Positions 47,165-56,181 of a stretch of DNA of 64,000 bases are shown piece after piece. The stretch covers positions 142,153 through 206,152 of the forward strand of contig JAJZPF010000001.1 of assembly GCA_021811315.1 (NCBI GenBank), written 5' to 3'. The translations under genes and the position numbers were made by a program. The DNA is from a bacterium (GTDB lineage: Bacteria > Elusimicrobiota > Elusimicrobia > Elusimicrobiales > UBA9959). Under the pieces are notes generated by a model, which saw only the letters and a list, made by a program, of their open reading frames with translations, was not told the origin of the DNA and did no database searches. How positions within the stretch are numbered: the stretch's first letter is position 1; each line of letters starts with the position of its first letter.

Positions 47165-48784
47165 ATGACCATAGGTCTAAAGCTATCGATCCTCGAAGCC
47201 GGCCTGAAAAGCCGCGCGGCGGCGGCCTTTGGCCTGGAAGAAGCGGCTATGGCCGGCTTCCACCTGGCCGCGCCGCCCCCGCATATCGCCGCCGACGTCT
47301 CCATAGCCTGGCCTATAGCCGGCGCCAAACTGCTCAGGAAGCCGCCCCTCAAGATCGCCGAGGAGCTTAAAGCCGCGCTCGGCGCCGAATTCGAGGCCGA
47401 GTCGGTCCCGCCGGGTTTCGTCAATCTTAAATTCAAGGATTCCGTCCTGTTCGAAGCTCTGAAGGAGCTCGAGAAGCCGGATTGCTTCGCCCGGCCGGAC
47501 TTCAAAGGCGAAAAGATAAACCTCGAGTTCGTATCGGCCAACCCCACGGGCCCGATGCATTTGGCCAGCGGCCGCGGCGCCACGCTGGGCGACAGCCTGG
47601 CCCGCATCTACAGGGCGCTGGGCGCCGAAGTCGCGACCGAATTTTACGTCAATAACGTGGGCAAGCAGGTGGAACTGCTCGGGCTGTCCCTGAAAGCAAG
47701 GCTGGAAGGGAAGGAACCGCCCGAGAACGGCTACCAGGGCGCCTATCTTAAAGAGATGGCCGCGGCGCTGCCCAAAGAAGCGGCGGGCTGGACCGGGACG
47801 CAGTTTTCCGAATATGCCGTAGCGGAGATTCTGAAGCTTCACCGGGCCGACATGAAGGCTTTCGGAGTGGAATTCGACCGCTGGTTCCTGGAGTCCGAGC
47901 TGCACGCCGAGGGCGGGCCGGCCAAGGCCCTGGCCGCGCTGAAAGAGCGGGGAATGGTCTACGAAAAAGAGAACGCCGTCTGGTTCGGCGCGGCCACCGA
48001 GCTGGAGTCCGACGACAAGGACCGCGTGCTCGTAAAGGCCGACGGGCGCAACACCTATTTTCTCAACGATATAGCCTATCACCTGAATAAATTCTCGCGC
48101 GGCTTCACCAGCCTTATCGACATCCTGGGCGCGGACCATCACGGTTACGTGCCCCGCATGGAGGCGGGCGTGGGCGCGCTGGCCGCGGGCAAAGGCTCTT
48201 TCAAGTTTATCATTCACCAGCAGGTGGCGCTGAAGCGCGGCGAAGAGACGGTGAAGATGTCCAAGCGCGCCGGGGATTTCATCTCGCTCAAGGAGCTGGT
48301 GGAGGAAGTCGGCGCCGACGCCTGCCGGTTCTTCTTCGCGGCGCGCGGCCCGCATACCCACCTGACCTTCGACGTCGACCTCGCTAAAAAGAAAAGCAAC
48401 GACAACCCCGTTTTCTACGTGCAGTACGTGCACGCGCGCATCAGCTCCATCTTCGCCAACGCCGCGGAGAAGGGCATCGACCCGGCCGCCGGCTTCGACC
48501 AATCAAAAGTGGCCATCCTCCCCGAGGAGCGCGCGCTGATCCTGAAGCTGCTCTGGCTCGAGAAGACGCTTTCCGACTGCGCCCGCGATTTCTCCCCCCA
48601 CCACCTGACCACCTACCTGTCCGAGCTGGCGGCCAGCTTCCACTCTTTCTACGACAAGTGCAAAGTGCTGGACCCGGAGAACAAAGAAACCTCCGCCTAC
48701 AGGCTCTTCCTGCTGAAGCACGTGCAGGCCGTCATAGCCAAAGGGCTGGGCCTGCTAGGGGTTTCCGCGCCGGAGCGGATGTAG
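47165..48784 (+). CDS. argS: Arginyl-tRNA synthetase
   Basis: 539 residues: N-terminal Arg-tRNA-synthetase domain (about 1-95), class I catalytic core with the HIGH-like NPTGPMHLASGRGATLGD, FYVNNVGKQVELLG, KMSKRAGDFI (KMSKS loop) and a C-terminal DALR anticodon-binding domain (about 425-539). It charges tRNA-Arg. It lies 6 bp after rsfS, closing the operon that starts at nadD-yqeK. Confidence 0.97.
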   Translation: MTIGLKLSILEAGLKSRAAAAFGLEEAAMAGFHLAAPPPHIAADVSIAWPIAGAKLLRKPPLKIAEELKAALGAEFEAESVPPGFVNLKFKDSVLFEALKELEKPDCFARPDFKGEKINLEFVSANPTGPMHLASGRGATLGDSLARIYRALGAEVATEFYVNNVGKQVELLGLSLKARLEGKEPPENGYQGAYLKEMAAALPKEAAGWTGTQFSEYAVAEILKLHRADMKAFGVEFDRWFLESELHAEGGPAKALAALKERGMVYEKENAVWFGAATELESDDKDRVLVKADGRNTYFLNDIAYHLNKFSRGFTSLIDILGADHHGYVPRMEAGVGALAAGKGSFKFIIHQQVALKRGEETVKMSKRAGDFISLKELVEEVGADACRFFFAARGPHTHLTFDVDLAKKKSNDNPVFYVQYVHARISSIFANAAEKGIDPAAGFDQSKVAILPEERALILKLLWLEKTLSDCARDFSPHHLTTYLSELAASFHSFYDKCKVLDPENKETSAYRLFLLKHVQAVIAKGLGLLGVSAPERM

Positions 48785-48838
48785 TTAAACCATAAACATT
48801 GGCCCTCCCGCGGACTGGATTTTCCCACGCATGACTTT

Positions 48839-50038
48839 ATGAACAACTTCATCATGCTTTCCCCCCAGTACCCGCCGCGCCTGCGGTTTTTCGCCAACAG
48901 GCTCAAGGCCCGCGGTTTCAACGTGCTGGGCGTAGGCGACGCGGACTGGGGCTGCCTCGACGAGAACCTGAGGGCCGACCTCGCCGAATACTGCAAGACC
49001 GGCCTCGCCTGCTACGCCGGGAACGAGGAGATAGACCCGGAAAGATACGCCTCCGTCCTTTCCACTGCGCTCTACCTGGCGGATAAATACGGCCCGCCCT
49101 CCTACCTTGAATCCTTCAACGAGTGGTGGCTGCCGCTGGACGCCGCGCTCCGGCAGGACCTGGGGATCCCCGGCCTCAGGCCGGCCGACCTGCCGCGCCT
49201 GCTCCGTAAATCCGTCATGAAGGAGAAGTTCCGGCAGGCCGGCGTCGCCGTGGTAGAGGGAGAAATAGTGACCACCCTCGCGGCCCTGCTCGCTTTCTTC
49301 GAGCGCTCCGGGCGGGATATCGTGGCGAAGCCGGACCGCGGCGTCGGAGCCTCGGATACCCGGCGCATAAGGACCAGGGAGGAGGCGGAGAGATTTTTCG
49401 GCGGCCGCAACCCCGCTTTCCCGTATTATATCGAGAAGTTCATCTCCGGCCCCGGCAGGGAGCTGTTCTCCTTCGACGGCTTTACCGGCGCCGACGGCGA
49501 GCCGGTGTTCTTTACCAGCCATTTTTACTGCGACGGCATCCTGGAAGTGGTGGAGGGGAATCCCCTCAGCTATCACAATCTGCGCCGGGACGAAATACCG
49601 GCCGGGCTGAAAGCCGCGGGCCTGGCGGCGCTGAAGGCCTTCGGGCTTAAAAAGAATTTCTTCCATATAGAGTTCTTCAGGCTCGACGGGATCTGCTACG
49701 GGCTGGAGATAAACGCCCGGCCGCCGGGCGTGCTGACCCTGGACATGATAAACCACTCGAAGGGGATAGACTGCTGGGACCTTTACGCCCGGATGTGCGC
49801 CGGGGAGAAGCTGGATGTAAAACTTCCGCTGGACAAGGTCTGCTGCTACGCGGCCCGCGTTTTCGACAGGCCCTACCTTCTGTCGCATGAAGAGCTGCTC
49901 GCCCGCTTCGGCGGCGAGATCGTCCTCCATATGCCGATGGACAGCAAAGTGATGGGCGACTACGCCTACCTTGTGCTCACGGAGAACCAGGAGCGGAGGG
50001 CGGAGATCCTCGCGGCCATCTCGGAACTCCGCGGCTGA
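48839..50038 (+). CDS. ATP-grasp ligase-like protein A
   Basis: 399 residues, cytoplasmic. It has an N-terminal Rossmann-like domain (MLSPQYPPRLRFFANRLKARGFNVLGVG), an ATP-grasp middle (IVAKPDRGVGASDTRRI as the lysine/glycine loop; YIEKFISGPGRELFSFDGF) and the metal-binding NFFHIEFFRLDG with LEINARPPG. ATP-grasp enzymes form acyl-phosphate intermediates to join carboxylates to amines or thiols. It is a paralogue of the protein at 51947-53101. The substrate is unknown. Confidence 0.88.
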   Translation: MNNFIMLSPQYPPRLRFFANRLKARGFNVLGVGDADWGCLDENLRADLAEYCKTGLACYAGNEEIDPERYASVLSTALYLADKYGPPSYLESFNEWWLPLDAALRQDLGIPGLRPADLPRLLRKSVMKEKFRQAGVAVVEGEIVTTLAALLAFFERSGRDIVAKPDRGVGASDTRRIRTREEAERFFGGRNPAFPYYIEKFISGPGRELFSFDGFTGADGEPVFFTSHFYCDGILEVVEGNPLSYHNLRRDEIPAGLKAAGLAALKAFGLKKNFFHIEFFRLDGICYGLEINARPPGVLTLDMINHSKGIDCWDLYARMCAGEKLDVKLPLDKVCCYAARVFDRPYLLSHEELLARFGGEIVLHMPMDSKVMGDYAYLVLTENQERRAEILAAISELRG

Positions 50039-50061
50039 AAAGTTCCGCCGGACAAGCGCAA

Positions 50062-50099
50062 AAAAGAGCGCCGGTCGCTGTGACCGGCGCTCTTTTTTA
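50062..50099. terminator. Bidirectional intrinsic terminator
   Basis: Stem GAGCGCCGGTC / GACCGGCGCTC with A-run before and T-run after, between ATP-grasp gene A (plus) and the malic enzyme gene (minus). Confidence 0.93.
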
Positions 50100-50113
50100 T
50101 TGTCGCGGTTCGG

Positions 50114-51787
50114 CTAGTTCCTTTCCAGGCGCCCGTAGACGGGCTGATACTGGCTGCGGCGCATCAGTTCCAGCATATTCTTCGGCCTGCGCTTGTCCGT
50201 CAGGCCGCTCCTGCAGGCCACTTCGGCCACGGCCGCGGCGATGCGGGCCGAGATCTCCCTGATCTGGCTCAGCGCCGGGAAGAGCCGGCCCTGCGCGAGG
50301 TCCTTCGGGCTGGTCATCTCCGCCAGGGTCTTGGCGGCCACGAAGAACATCTCGTCGGTGACCCGCCTGGCCCCGCTGACCGTCACCCCCAGCCCGATGC
50401 CCGGGAACACATAGGCATTATTGGACTGGCCGGGGATGAGGGTCTTGCCTTTGTATTTGCAGGTCGGGAAAGGCGAGCCGCTTGCGTAGATAGCTCTCCC
50501 GCCTGACCAGTCATAAGCGTCCTGCGCGGCGCATTCGGCCTTGGACGTCGGGTTGGAGAGAGCGAAAATGACCGGGCGCTTGTTTATTTTCGCCATCTCG
50601 GCCACTATTTCGCGCGTGAACCTCTTAGGCTGACCGGAAGCGCCTATAAGGATGCTCGGCCTGATCGACTTGACCGCGGCCTCAAGGCTCTTGACGGGCG
50701 CATGCCGGTGGGCGAAAGGCTTTTTATGCGCGGCCAGGTCCGTGCGGCTGTCTTCCACCAGGCCGGTGGAGTCCACGAACCAGCAGCGGCCCATAGCCTC
50801 GGCCCGGTCGGCGCCTTCGGCCACCGCCGCGCTGACGCAGAGCTCCGCTATCCCGGTAGCCGCTTCCCCGGCCCCGAGGAAGAGCAGGGTCTGGTCCTTC
50901 AGGTCGCCGCCGGTCAGGCGCAGCGCGCTGTAGATGCCGGCCAGGGTCACCGAGGCGGTACCCTGGATATCGTCGTTGAAGGTGCAGACCTCGTCCCGGT
51001 ATTTCGCGAGCAGCCGGAATGCGTTATGATTGGCGAAGTCCTCGAACTGGATCAGGGCCGCGGGGAACACCTCGCTGACCGCGTTCACGAACTCGTCCAC
51101 GAAAGAATCGAACTCCGCCCCGGAGATGCGCTTCTTGCGGATCCCGAGGTATAGCGGGTCCTTGAGCAGGTCTTCGTTATTGGTCCCCACATCAAGCAGT
51201 ATCGGCAGCGTCTGTTCCGGAGGGATACCGGCGCAGGCGGTGTAGAGGGAGAGCTTGCCCACCGGGATGCCCATCCCGTTCGCGCCAAGATCGCCCAGGC
51301 CCAGGATCCGCTCGCCGTCCGTCACCACGATCACGCGGGGGTCTTTCTCGGGCCAGTTGCGCAGGATCTCCCTGATCCGGCCTTTGTAGTTCCTGGAAAT
51401 GTAGAGCCCCTTGGGACGCCTGAAGATATGGCCGTAGATCTGGCAGGCCTGGCCGACCACGGGCGTGTAGATGATGGGCATGGTCTCTTCGATATTGTCC
51501 ATGACCACGCGGTAAAAGAGGGTCTGGTTGCGGTCCTGCAGGGCGCTGAGCATGATGAACTTGCCCAGGCCGTCCGGTACGCGCCGGAAGTTCTCCAGCA
51601 CCCGGGTGCATTGCTGCTCGATCGTGCTGACCTGGGGCGGCAGCAGGCCGAGCAGTCCGAAGCGCTTGCGCTCGACCTCGGTAAAAGCCGTGCCTTTGTT
51701 CAAATAAGGGTCGTGGAGAAAGTCCGCCGCGCAGCGGGCGCGGTGGACGGGGGTGGAATTTTTACGGCTGGGGAGAGTTGTTTTCAT
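50114..51787 (-). CDS. maeA: NAD-dependent malic enzyme (oxaloacetate-decarboxylating)
   Basis: 557 residues, the large-type malic enzyme. It shows YTPVVGQACQIYGHIFRRP, VVTDGERILGLGDLGANGMGIPVGKLSLY (in parts), LIQFEDFANHNAFRLLAKYR, FNDDIQGTASVTLAG and the Rossmann LLFLGAGEAATGIAELC. It converts malate to pyruvate and CO2; NAD versus NADP use cannot be settled by eye. It stands as a single gene. Confidence 0.95.
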   Translation of the reverse strand: MKTTLPSRKNSTPVHRARCAADFLHDPYLNKGTAFTEVERKRFGLLGLLPPQVSTIEQQCTRVLENFRRVPDGLGKFIMLSALQDRNQTLFYRVVMDNIEETMPIIYTPVVGQACQIYGHIFRRPKGLYISRNYKGRIREILRNWPEKDPRVIVVTDGERILGLGDLGANGMGIPVGKLSLYTACAGIPPEQTLPILLDVGTNNEDLLKDPLYLGIRKKRISGAEFDSFVDEFVNAVSEVFPAALIQFEDFANHNAFRLLAKYRDEVCTFNDDIQGTASVTLAGIYSALRLTGGDLKDQTLLFLGAGEAATGIAELCVSAAVAEGADRAEAMGRCWFVDSTGLVEDSRTDLAAHKKPFAHRHAPVKSLEAAVKSIRPSILIGASGQPKRFTREIVAEMAKINKRPVIFALSNPTSKAECAAQDAYDWSGGRAIYASGSPFPTCKYKGKTLIPGQSNNAYVFPGIGLGVTVSGARRVTDEMFFVAAKTLAEMTSPKDLAQGRLFPALSQIREISARIAAAVAEVACRSGLTDKRRPKNMLELMRRSQYQPVYGRLERN

Positions 51788-51946
51788 ATCTAAATCCTAT
51801 AATACGAAGGCCGGTCTGTACAGGGCTCCGGTCAATAGCGGGGTTAAGCGGCGTCAGTCCGGCAGATGCGAAAAATCAAGAAGAACCGGCCCGGGAAGCG
51901 CCGCTTGAAGCGCGCTGCCGGGCCGGCCCGTATTCAAGCGCGTTTT

Positions 51947-53101
51947 TTACTCCTGGATGAACTTCACCGCTTTCATTACCGCTTCCAGCTTTTCGGCCCT
52001 TACGATATAGCCGTAATCGCCCATAGCGCGGGCCAGCACCGGGGCCAGGCCCTGGTGCTGCACTACGATGTCGCCCAGCCTGCCCAGGACCTCTTCGTGG
52101 GAATGCTTGTAAGCCAGGCGGTTCTTCCTTCCTATATAGCAGCAAAAATACTTCCTCTTATAGTCGAACGGGACCGGGGCCCCGGTCATGACCTTCGCCC
52201 AGAGCGCGTAGACGTCCATATCGCAGGAATAGTTGAACATGTCGACGGTGAAGCCGCCTGGCGGCCTGATATTGACCTCGAGGGCGCAGAGCGTCCCGTC
52301 CTTCCTGCGGAAAAACTCGAAGTGGAAGAACCGCTCCCGCACCTTGAAAGCGTCCGCCAGTTTGCGCCCGGCTTTTTCCAGGTCCGCGGGAATCTCCCGG
52401 GTAGAATAATAATAGATGTGGGAATCGGCCAGGACCGTTTCCATCACGCCCTCGCCGTAGACGTGGGAAGTGCAGAAAACTATTTTTCCGTCCCGGTCCG
52501 CGAGGCCGTCGAAAGTCACGATGTCGCCGGGGATGAATTCCTCGGCTATGAACTCCCGGTCCGGCTTGCCGGCGAAGAATTCATTTATCTCCTCTTCGTT
52601 CCTGAGCTTGTAGGTGAAAGCGGCGCCCATCCCGTCGTCCGGTTTCACGATGACGGGAAAGCGCGTTTCCTTCGCCAGCGCCAAAACCTCTTCGGGGGAG
52701 CGGGCCAGGCGGCCGCGGGCGTGCGGGATGCCGGCGGCGGCGAAGATCTTCTTCATCCGCGACTTGTGCCGGATGTCGGCGATAGTGTCGTTCTGCACCC
52801 CGAAAACGCCGAACTCGGTGCGCAGGCGCGCCTCGGTCTCCAGCCAGTATTCGTTGAGCGAATCCAGCCTGTCTATCTTCCCGAACCGCCCGGTGAAGAA
52901 CTCGCAGGCCGCTTTAAGTTCCCCGTAGTTATGCAGATCGTCCACTTTATAGTACCAGTCGAGGGCCTCCCGGAGCTCCGGGCTGAGCTCGCCGAGCTCC
53001 GGCTCGCCTATGGCCAGCACCGTGAACCCGGCCTCTTTCAGGCGCCGGCAGAAAAGGTAGTAATTAGTGGGAAAATGCGGGGAAATAAAAACAAAATTCA
53101 T
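51947..53101 (-). CDS. ATP-grasp ligase-like protein B
   Basis: 384 residues from ATG 53101. It has the same layout as protein A: MNFVFISPHFPTNYYLFCRR, ATP-grasp loop FPVIVKPDDGMGAAFTYKL, FIAEEFIPGDIVTFDGL, FFHFEFFRRKDG and LEVNIRPPGGFTVDMFN. Extra in-frame sequence upstream reads across the divergent esterase gene and is not real. It is transcribed away from the esterase at 53192 with a 90-bp gap, so the two probably share a promoter region and a pathway. Confidence 0.88.
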   Translation of the reverse strand: MNFVFISPHFPTNYYLFCRRLKEAGFTVLAIGEPELGELSPELREALDWYYKVDDLHNYGELKAACEFFTGRFGKIDRLDSLNEYWLETEARLRTEFGVFGVQNDTIADIRHKSRMKKIFAAAGIPHARGRLARSPEEVLALAKETRFPVIVKPDDGMGAAFTYKLRNEEEINEFFAGKPDREFIAEEFIPGDIVTFDGLADRDGKIVFCTSHVYGEGVMETVLADSHIYYYSTREIPADLEKAGRKLADAFKVRERFFHFEFFRRKDGTLCALEVNIRPPGGFTVDMFNYSCDMDVYALWAKVMTGAPVPFDYKRKYFCCYIGRKNRLAYKHSHEEVLGRLGDIVVQHQGLAPVLARAMGDYGYIVRAEKLEAVMKAVKFIQE

Positions 53102-53191
53102 AGCTACCGTTAATTTTAGCATACTGCGTCGGGCCCTGAAATTTAATAAGATTAATGTGGTAATTTTAAAGCAGCCACAGGACGGACAACT

Positions 53192-53986
53192 ATGCAAGTG
53201 AACTATCACAAATTTTACAGCCAGCACCTCGGGCAGGATTTCGAGTTCAAAGCCTACGGCTGGTCGGGCAAGCCCGTCATGGTTTTTCCCACTTCCTGCG
53301 GCCGGTTCTTCGATTACGAGAACAAGGGAATGATAGAAGCCCTTTCCGAATTCATCGAGAAAGGCGAGATAATGGTTTTCTGCGTAGACGGGCGGGATAA
53401 CGAGTCCTGGTACAAGCCGGTCAGGGACGAATGGATAGCCCGCAGGCATAACCAGTACGAAGCCTGCATCACCGGCGAAGTGATCCCTTATATCCGCGGC
53501 GTCTATAATGTGAACGAGAAATTCATGGCCACCGGCAACAGCTTCGGGGCTTTTCACTCCGCCAACTTCTTCCTGAAGCACCCGGACCTGTTCGACTCCG
53601 CTATGTGCCTGAGCGGTGTCTACCATATGCAGGACCAGATAGGCGGCTACTTCGACCCCGGGATCTATTTCAACGAGCCGCTCAGCTACGCGCCCGGGCT
53701 TAACGACCCGGCCATCCTCGACAAGCTCAGGGAAGGCTATATCGTGATCGCTCACGGCCTCGGGGCCTGGGAAACTTTCAACGCCCAGGCCGAGGCGCTC
53801 TCGGAGATCATCAAGGAAAAAGGAATAACCTGCTGGTACGACCGCTGGGGCGGCGAATGGCCCCATGACTGGGAGACCTGGATAGCCCAGGTAAAAGTTT
53901 ATATGCCGCGCTTCAGGGAAGGAGTGATGTTCAAAGGCGGGATGCTTAAACTGACCGGCCCGGACAGGCGGATCAACCCTATTTAA
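53192..53986 (+). CDS. Putative esterase (alpha/beta hydrolase) divergent from ATP-grasp B
   Basis: 264 residues without a signal peptide. It follows the esterase-like alpha/beta hydrolase pattern: KPVMVFPTSCGRFFDYEN, nucleophile Ser117 in ATGNSFGAFHSANFFL, and a His225 in GGEWPHDWETW. An AGGACGG site precedes the ATG. Members of this type release or transfer acyl groups; pairing with ATP-grasp enzymes suggests an amide- or ester-bond pathway (inference). Confidence 0.85.
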   Translation: MQVNYHKFYSQHLGQDFEFKAYGWSGKPVMVFPTSCGRFFDYENKGMIEALSEFIEKGEIMVFCVDGRDNESWYKPVRDEWIARRHNQYEACITGEVIPYIRGVYNVNEKFMATGNSFGAFHSANFFLKHPDLFDSAMCLSGVYHMQDQIGGYFDPGIYFNEPLSYAPGLNDPAILDKLREGYIVIAHGLGAWETFNAQAEALSEIIKEKGITCWYDRWGGEWPHDWETWIAQVKVYMPRFREGVMFKGGMLKLTGPDRRINPI

Positions 53987-53989
53987 ACA

Positions 53990-54475
53990 TTATTTGCAGG
54001 CGTTCTTCAGCGCGAGCAGGAACAGGTAGTCGGAGAGGCGGTTGAGGTAGACGGCGGGGGCTTTTGCTTTTATTTCCCAGGCGAGGAGCTCGCAGATCCG
54101 GGTCTTGGTCCTGGCCAGGTGGGCCAGGGCTTCAGTTTCATTCGCTCCCGGCAGGACGAATTTTTTGGGCGGTTTGATAGTTTCCGAAAGCGCGCCTATC
54201 AGCGCTTCCAGCGCGGCGGTTTCTTCTTTAAGTTCGCCTTTCATTCCGGCCGCCAGGCCGGAGACGCGGATAAGCGCGGCCTGCGCCGCCGAAAGCTCTT
54301 CTTTGGTTTTTTTGTCCTTGAGCCCTGTTTTGACCAGGCCGAGCAGGGCCGAAAGCTCGTCCACCAGGGCGTTCAGTTTTATACGCCGGTCCGTTTTGGG
54401 GACCCGCCTGCCGCCCAGGAGGTCGGTGAGCCCGAGGTCGCCCGAGCCGATTTCAGGTTTGAAGTTCTTTGGCAT
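53990..54475 (-). CDS. PduO-type cob(I)alamin adenosyltransferase
   Basis: 161 residues, all-helical. It has the N-terminal GSGDLGLTDLLGGRRVPK ATP-binding motif, KLNALVDELSALLGLVK and the C-terminal FVLPGANETEALAHLARTK with LNRLSDYLFLLA. These are hallmarks of PduO/MMAB adenosyltransferases, which make adenosylcobalamin. The usual extra Arg pair is present only in part (HLARTKTR), so activity is likely but unproven. The ATG overlaps the end of the next upstream gene (TGATG). Confidence 0.85.
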   Translation of the reverse strand: MPKNFKPEIGSGDLGLTDLLGGRRVPKTDRRIKLNALVDELSALLGLVKTGLKDKKTKEELSAAQAALIRVSGLAAGMKGELKEETAALEALIGALSETIKPPKKFVLPGANETEALAHLARTKTRICELLAWEIKAKAPAVYLNRLSDYLFLLALKNACK

Positions 54476-54840
54476 CAGAGCTTGAAGACTTTAACTTTTT
54501 CCAGGACAAAATCGGCTATGTCGCGCGGCAGTTCCCCGGCGGCTTTCTCCAGTTTTTTTCCTATCGACGGGGAATCGAACAGCCCGTCCGCCACCAGGAC
54601 CGGAGATTCCTTAAGCATTCCGCCGGAGCCTTCCCCGTCGTCGATGCCGGTGTGCTTGTAGCCGGCCTTTTTGGTCCAGGTAAGAGCGCGCGGTTTGTAT
54701 TCCCGGTCATAGCAAAGCTGAAAACCAAAGATAGAGTCATCCTTCTCGAACCAGACGATCAGGTCGAAATACTCGTCGTCGAACCAGCGGCGGCGCGGCT
54801 CGCCCGCCGACTGACTTACGTTCTTCGCTTCTTTCAGCAT
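54475..54840 (-). CDS. Conserved hypothetical protein
   Basis: 121 residues, no signal peptide. The core EYFDLIVWFEKDDSIFGFQL followed by CYDREYKPRALTW recurs, to my recollection, in small unannotated bacterial proteins, and a late helix is SIGKKLEKAAGELPRDIADFV. Function is unknown. It shares one base with the adenosyltransferase gene start and begins 6 bp after the DUF4105 gene, so all three are cotranscribed. Confidence 0.75.
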   Translation of the reverse strand: MLKEAKNVSQSAGEPRRRWFDDEYFDLIVWFEKDDSIFGFQLCYDREYKPRALTWTKKAGYKHTGIDDGEGSGGMLKESPVLVADGLFDSPSIGKKLEKAAGELPRDIADFVLEKVKVFKL

Positions 54841-54846
54841 AGCGGT

Positions 54847-55749
54847 TCAGATCCTGGTGATGTCGAACTGGGAGTAATTATCCGCGCCCATTCGGAAGGT
54901 CTCGGTCCGCAGCGTTCCGTTATTCGTGTATTTCCTCACCGCGAGCCGCGGGAGGGCGGAGTTGGGATTCGTCACGCCGATCACTTCCAGCGCGATGCGC
55001 TTGTCGGCCGGTATCACCTGGTTTATCAGATTGACCGGGTTATTCGTGCAGCTGTTGGTGAACATGTTGTACGTCTCTTTATTGCGGTTCGTCTCGTCGA
55101 TGCGCGCTATCAGCAGGCCGAACAGCCTGGCGGTTTGCGCCGGGCCGAGGTTCATGTTCTTGAAGAAAGAGTCCGTCTTTTTCGCCACGATATAGCCGGT
55201 GTAGCTTTCGAAGGTGGTCGCGAGCCAGAGCAGCGGATACCGGCCGTTCAGGGCGTGGGCGAGAGTATAGCCGTAAGGCTCCCTGCTCCAGCCTTCCGCG
55301 CCGAAAGTGAGGGCCCGCACGCTTTTACCGAGAGAATTGACCGCGCCGCCGTCCCTGAAAACGAAGACCAGGAAAGAGTGGCCGACGCCGTAAGTCCTGT
55401 AGCCGAAGATCACTTTTTCTATCAGGGCCGTCTTTATCGTGAGGGTATCCCAGGCATAGCTTTTATGGTCGGCCGGGGCGGCGCCCGAGCGCACGTTCTT
55501 TATGACGGTTACCCCCCCGGTATTCGAAAGCACCAGCGCGGGCGCCTGGCTATAAGAGAAAGGGGCCGCCGGGTCCCAGGTATTGTAAATAGAGTCAAGG
55601 ATCGGACCCCTGTCGGGCAGGGGCGCTTCGGGGACGGCAATGTTTATATCGGAAGTTCCTATCAGCTGGTCGAGGGCTGTATTCTCCTGCGCTTGGGAAA
55701 CGGAAAAGAAAGCGGTTATGGCGGCCAGGGCCAGGGCGTGTTTTTTCAT
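54847..55749 (-). CDS. Secreted DUF4105 (Lnb-like) protein
   Basis: 300 residues with signal peptide (cleavage near SQA/QENTA, residue 20). The DUF4105 traits are YGVGHSFLVFVF in the middle and the C-terminal Cys motif YNMFTNSCTNNPVNLINQV. It should be periplasmic. Its mature start ENTAxxQLxxxS matches that of the GH104-like protein at 25728, suggesting a shared sorting or partner-binding tag. Its upstream region contains a degenerate GGGCCTAAA motif (55809-55817). Confidence 0.8.
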   Translation of the reverse strand: MKKHALALAAITAFFSVSQAQENTALDQLIGTSDINIAVPEAPLPDRGPILDSIYNTWDPAAPFSYSQAPALVLSNTGGVTVIKNVRSGAAPADHKSYAWDTLTIKTALIEKVIFGYRTYGVGHSFLVFVFRDGGAVNSLGKSVRALTFGAEGWSREPYGYTLAHALNGRYPLLWLATTFESYTGYIVAKKTDSFFKNMNLGPAQTARLFGLLIARIDETNRNKETYNMFTNSCTNNPVNLINQVIPADKRIALEVIGVTNPNSALPRLAVRKYTNNGTLRTETFRMGADNYSQFDITRI

Positions 55750-55808
55750 GCAGGTATCTCCTTACCTGGTATATTCTACAGTAATGCGGGAGAAGCCGAA
55801 AGGGCGCA

Positions 55809-55837
55809 GGGCCTAAACAGGTCCCGGCATTGGGCCC
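55809..55837 (-). promoter_or_regulatory. Degenerate GGGCCTAAA/GGGCCC motif upstream of the DUF4105 gene
   Basis: GGGCCTAAACAGGTCCC on the plus strand (55809-55825) followed by GGGCCC (55832-55837), about 60-90 bp upstream of the start at 55749. A weak relative of the 14-bp motifs at 21944 and 26711. Confidence 0.3.
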
Positions 55838-55905
55838 AGGCGGCCGGGCGCGGCGCGGGACCCGGGCGGCCCGCGGCATGGTATAATTTAATCAGAGGTA
55901 TCATT

Positions 55906-56130
55906 ATGAAAGACAAAGTCACCAAAGTTATAGAGAAAATAAAGCCCATGCTTGCGGCCGACGGCGGTTCCGTGGAGCTGGTGGGCGTGGACGAGAAGAA
56001 GGGCATCGTTACCGTGCGCCTGACCGGCGCCTGCGGCTGCTGCCCCCATGCCACGATGACGCTTCAGAACGTCGTCGAACGGATGATAAAAGAAGAAGTC
56101 CCCGAAGTTAAAGCCGTAACTGTAGGCTAA
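55906..56130 (+). CDS. NifU C-terminal-domain Fe-S scaffold protein
   Basis: 74 residues, starting MKDKVTKVIEKIKPML behind AGAGGT. It is the NifU_C/Nfu domain alone: LAADGGSVELVGVD, then the Cys motif GACGCCPHATMTL (CxxC in the form CGCC), ending VKAVTVG. It carries or transfers a 4Fe-4S cluster between dimer partners. A TATAAT box at 55882-55887 may be its -10. It could serve the downstream quinolinate synthase, a 4Fe-4S enzyme (inference). Confidence 0.93.
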   Translation: MKDKVTKVIEKIKPMLAADGGSVELVGVDEKKGIVTVRLTGACGCCPHATMTLQNVVERMIKEEVPEVKAVTVG

Positions 56131-56181
56131 AAAGCTCTCCCCGGGAAGTTCTAAAGCCGAGGGCTAGCGCCCCCGGCGCCT

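Noticed and set aside
53102..53866. N-terminal extension of ATP-grasp protein B
   Set aside because: The added sequence is antisense to the esterase gene and has no conserved features; the ATG at 53101 aligns with the start of paralogue A.
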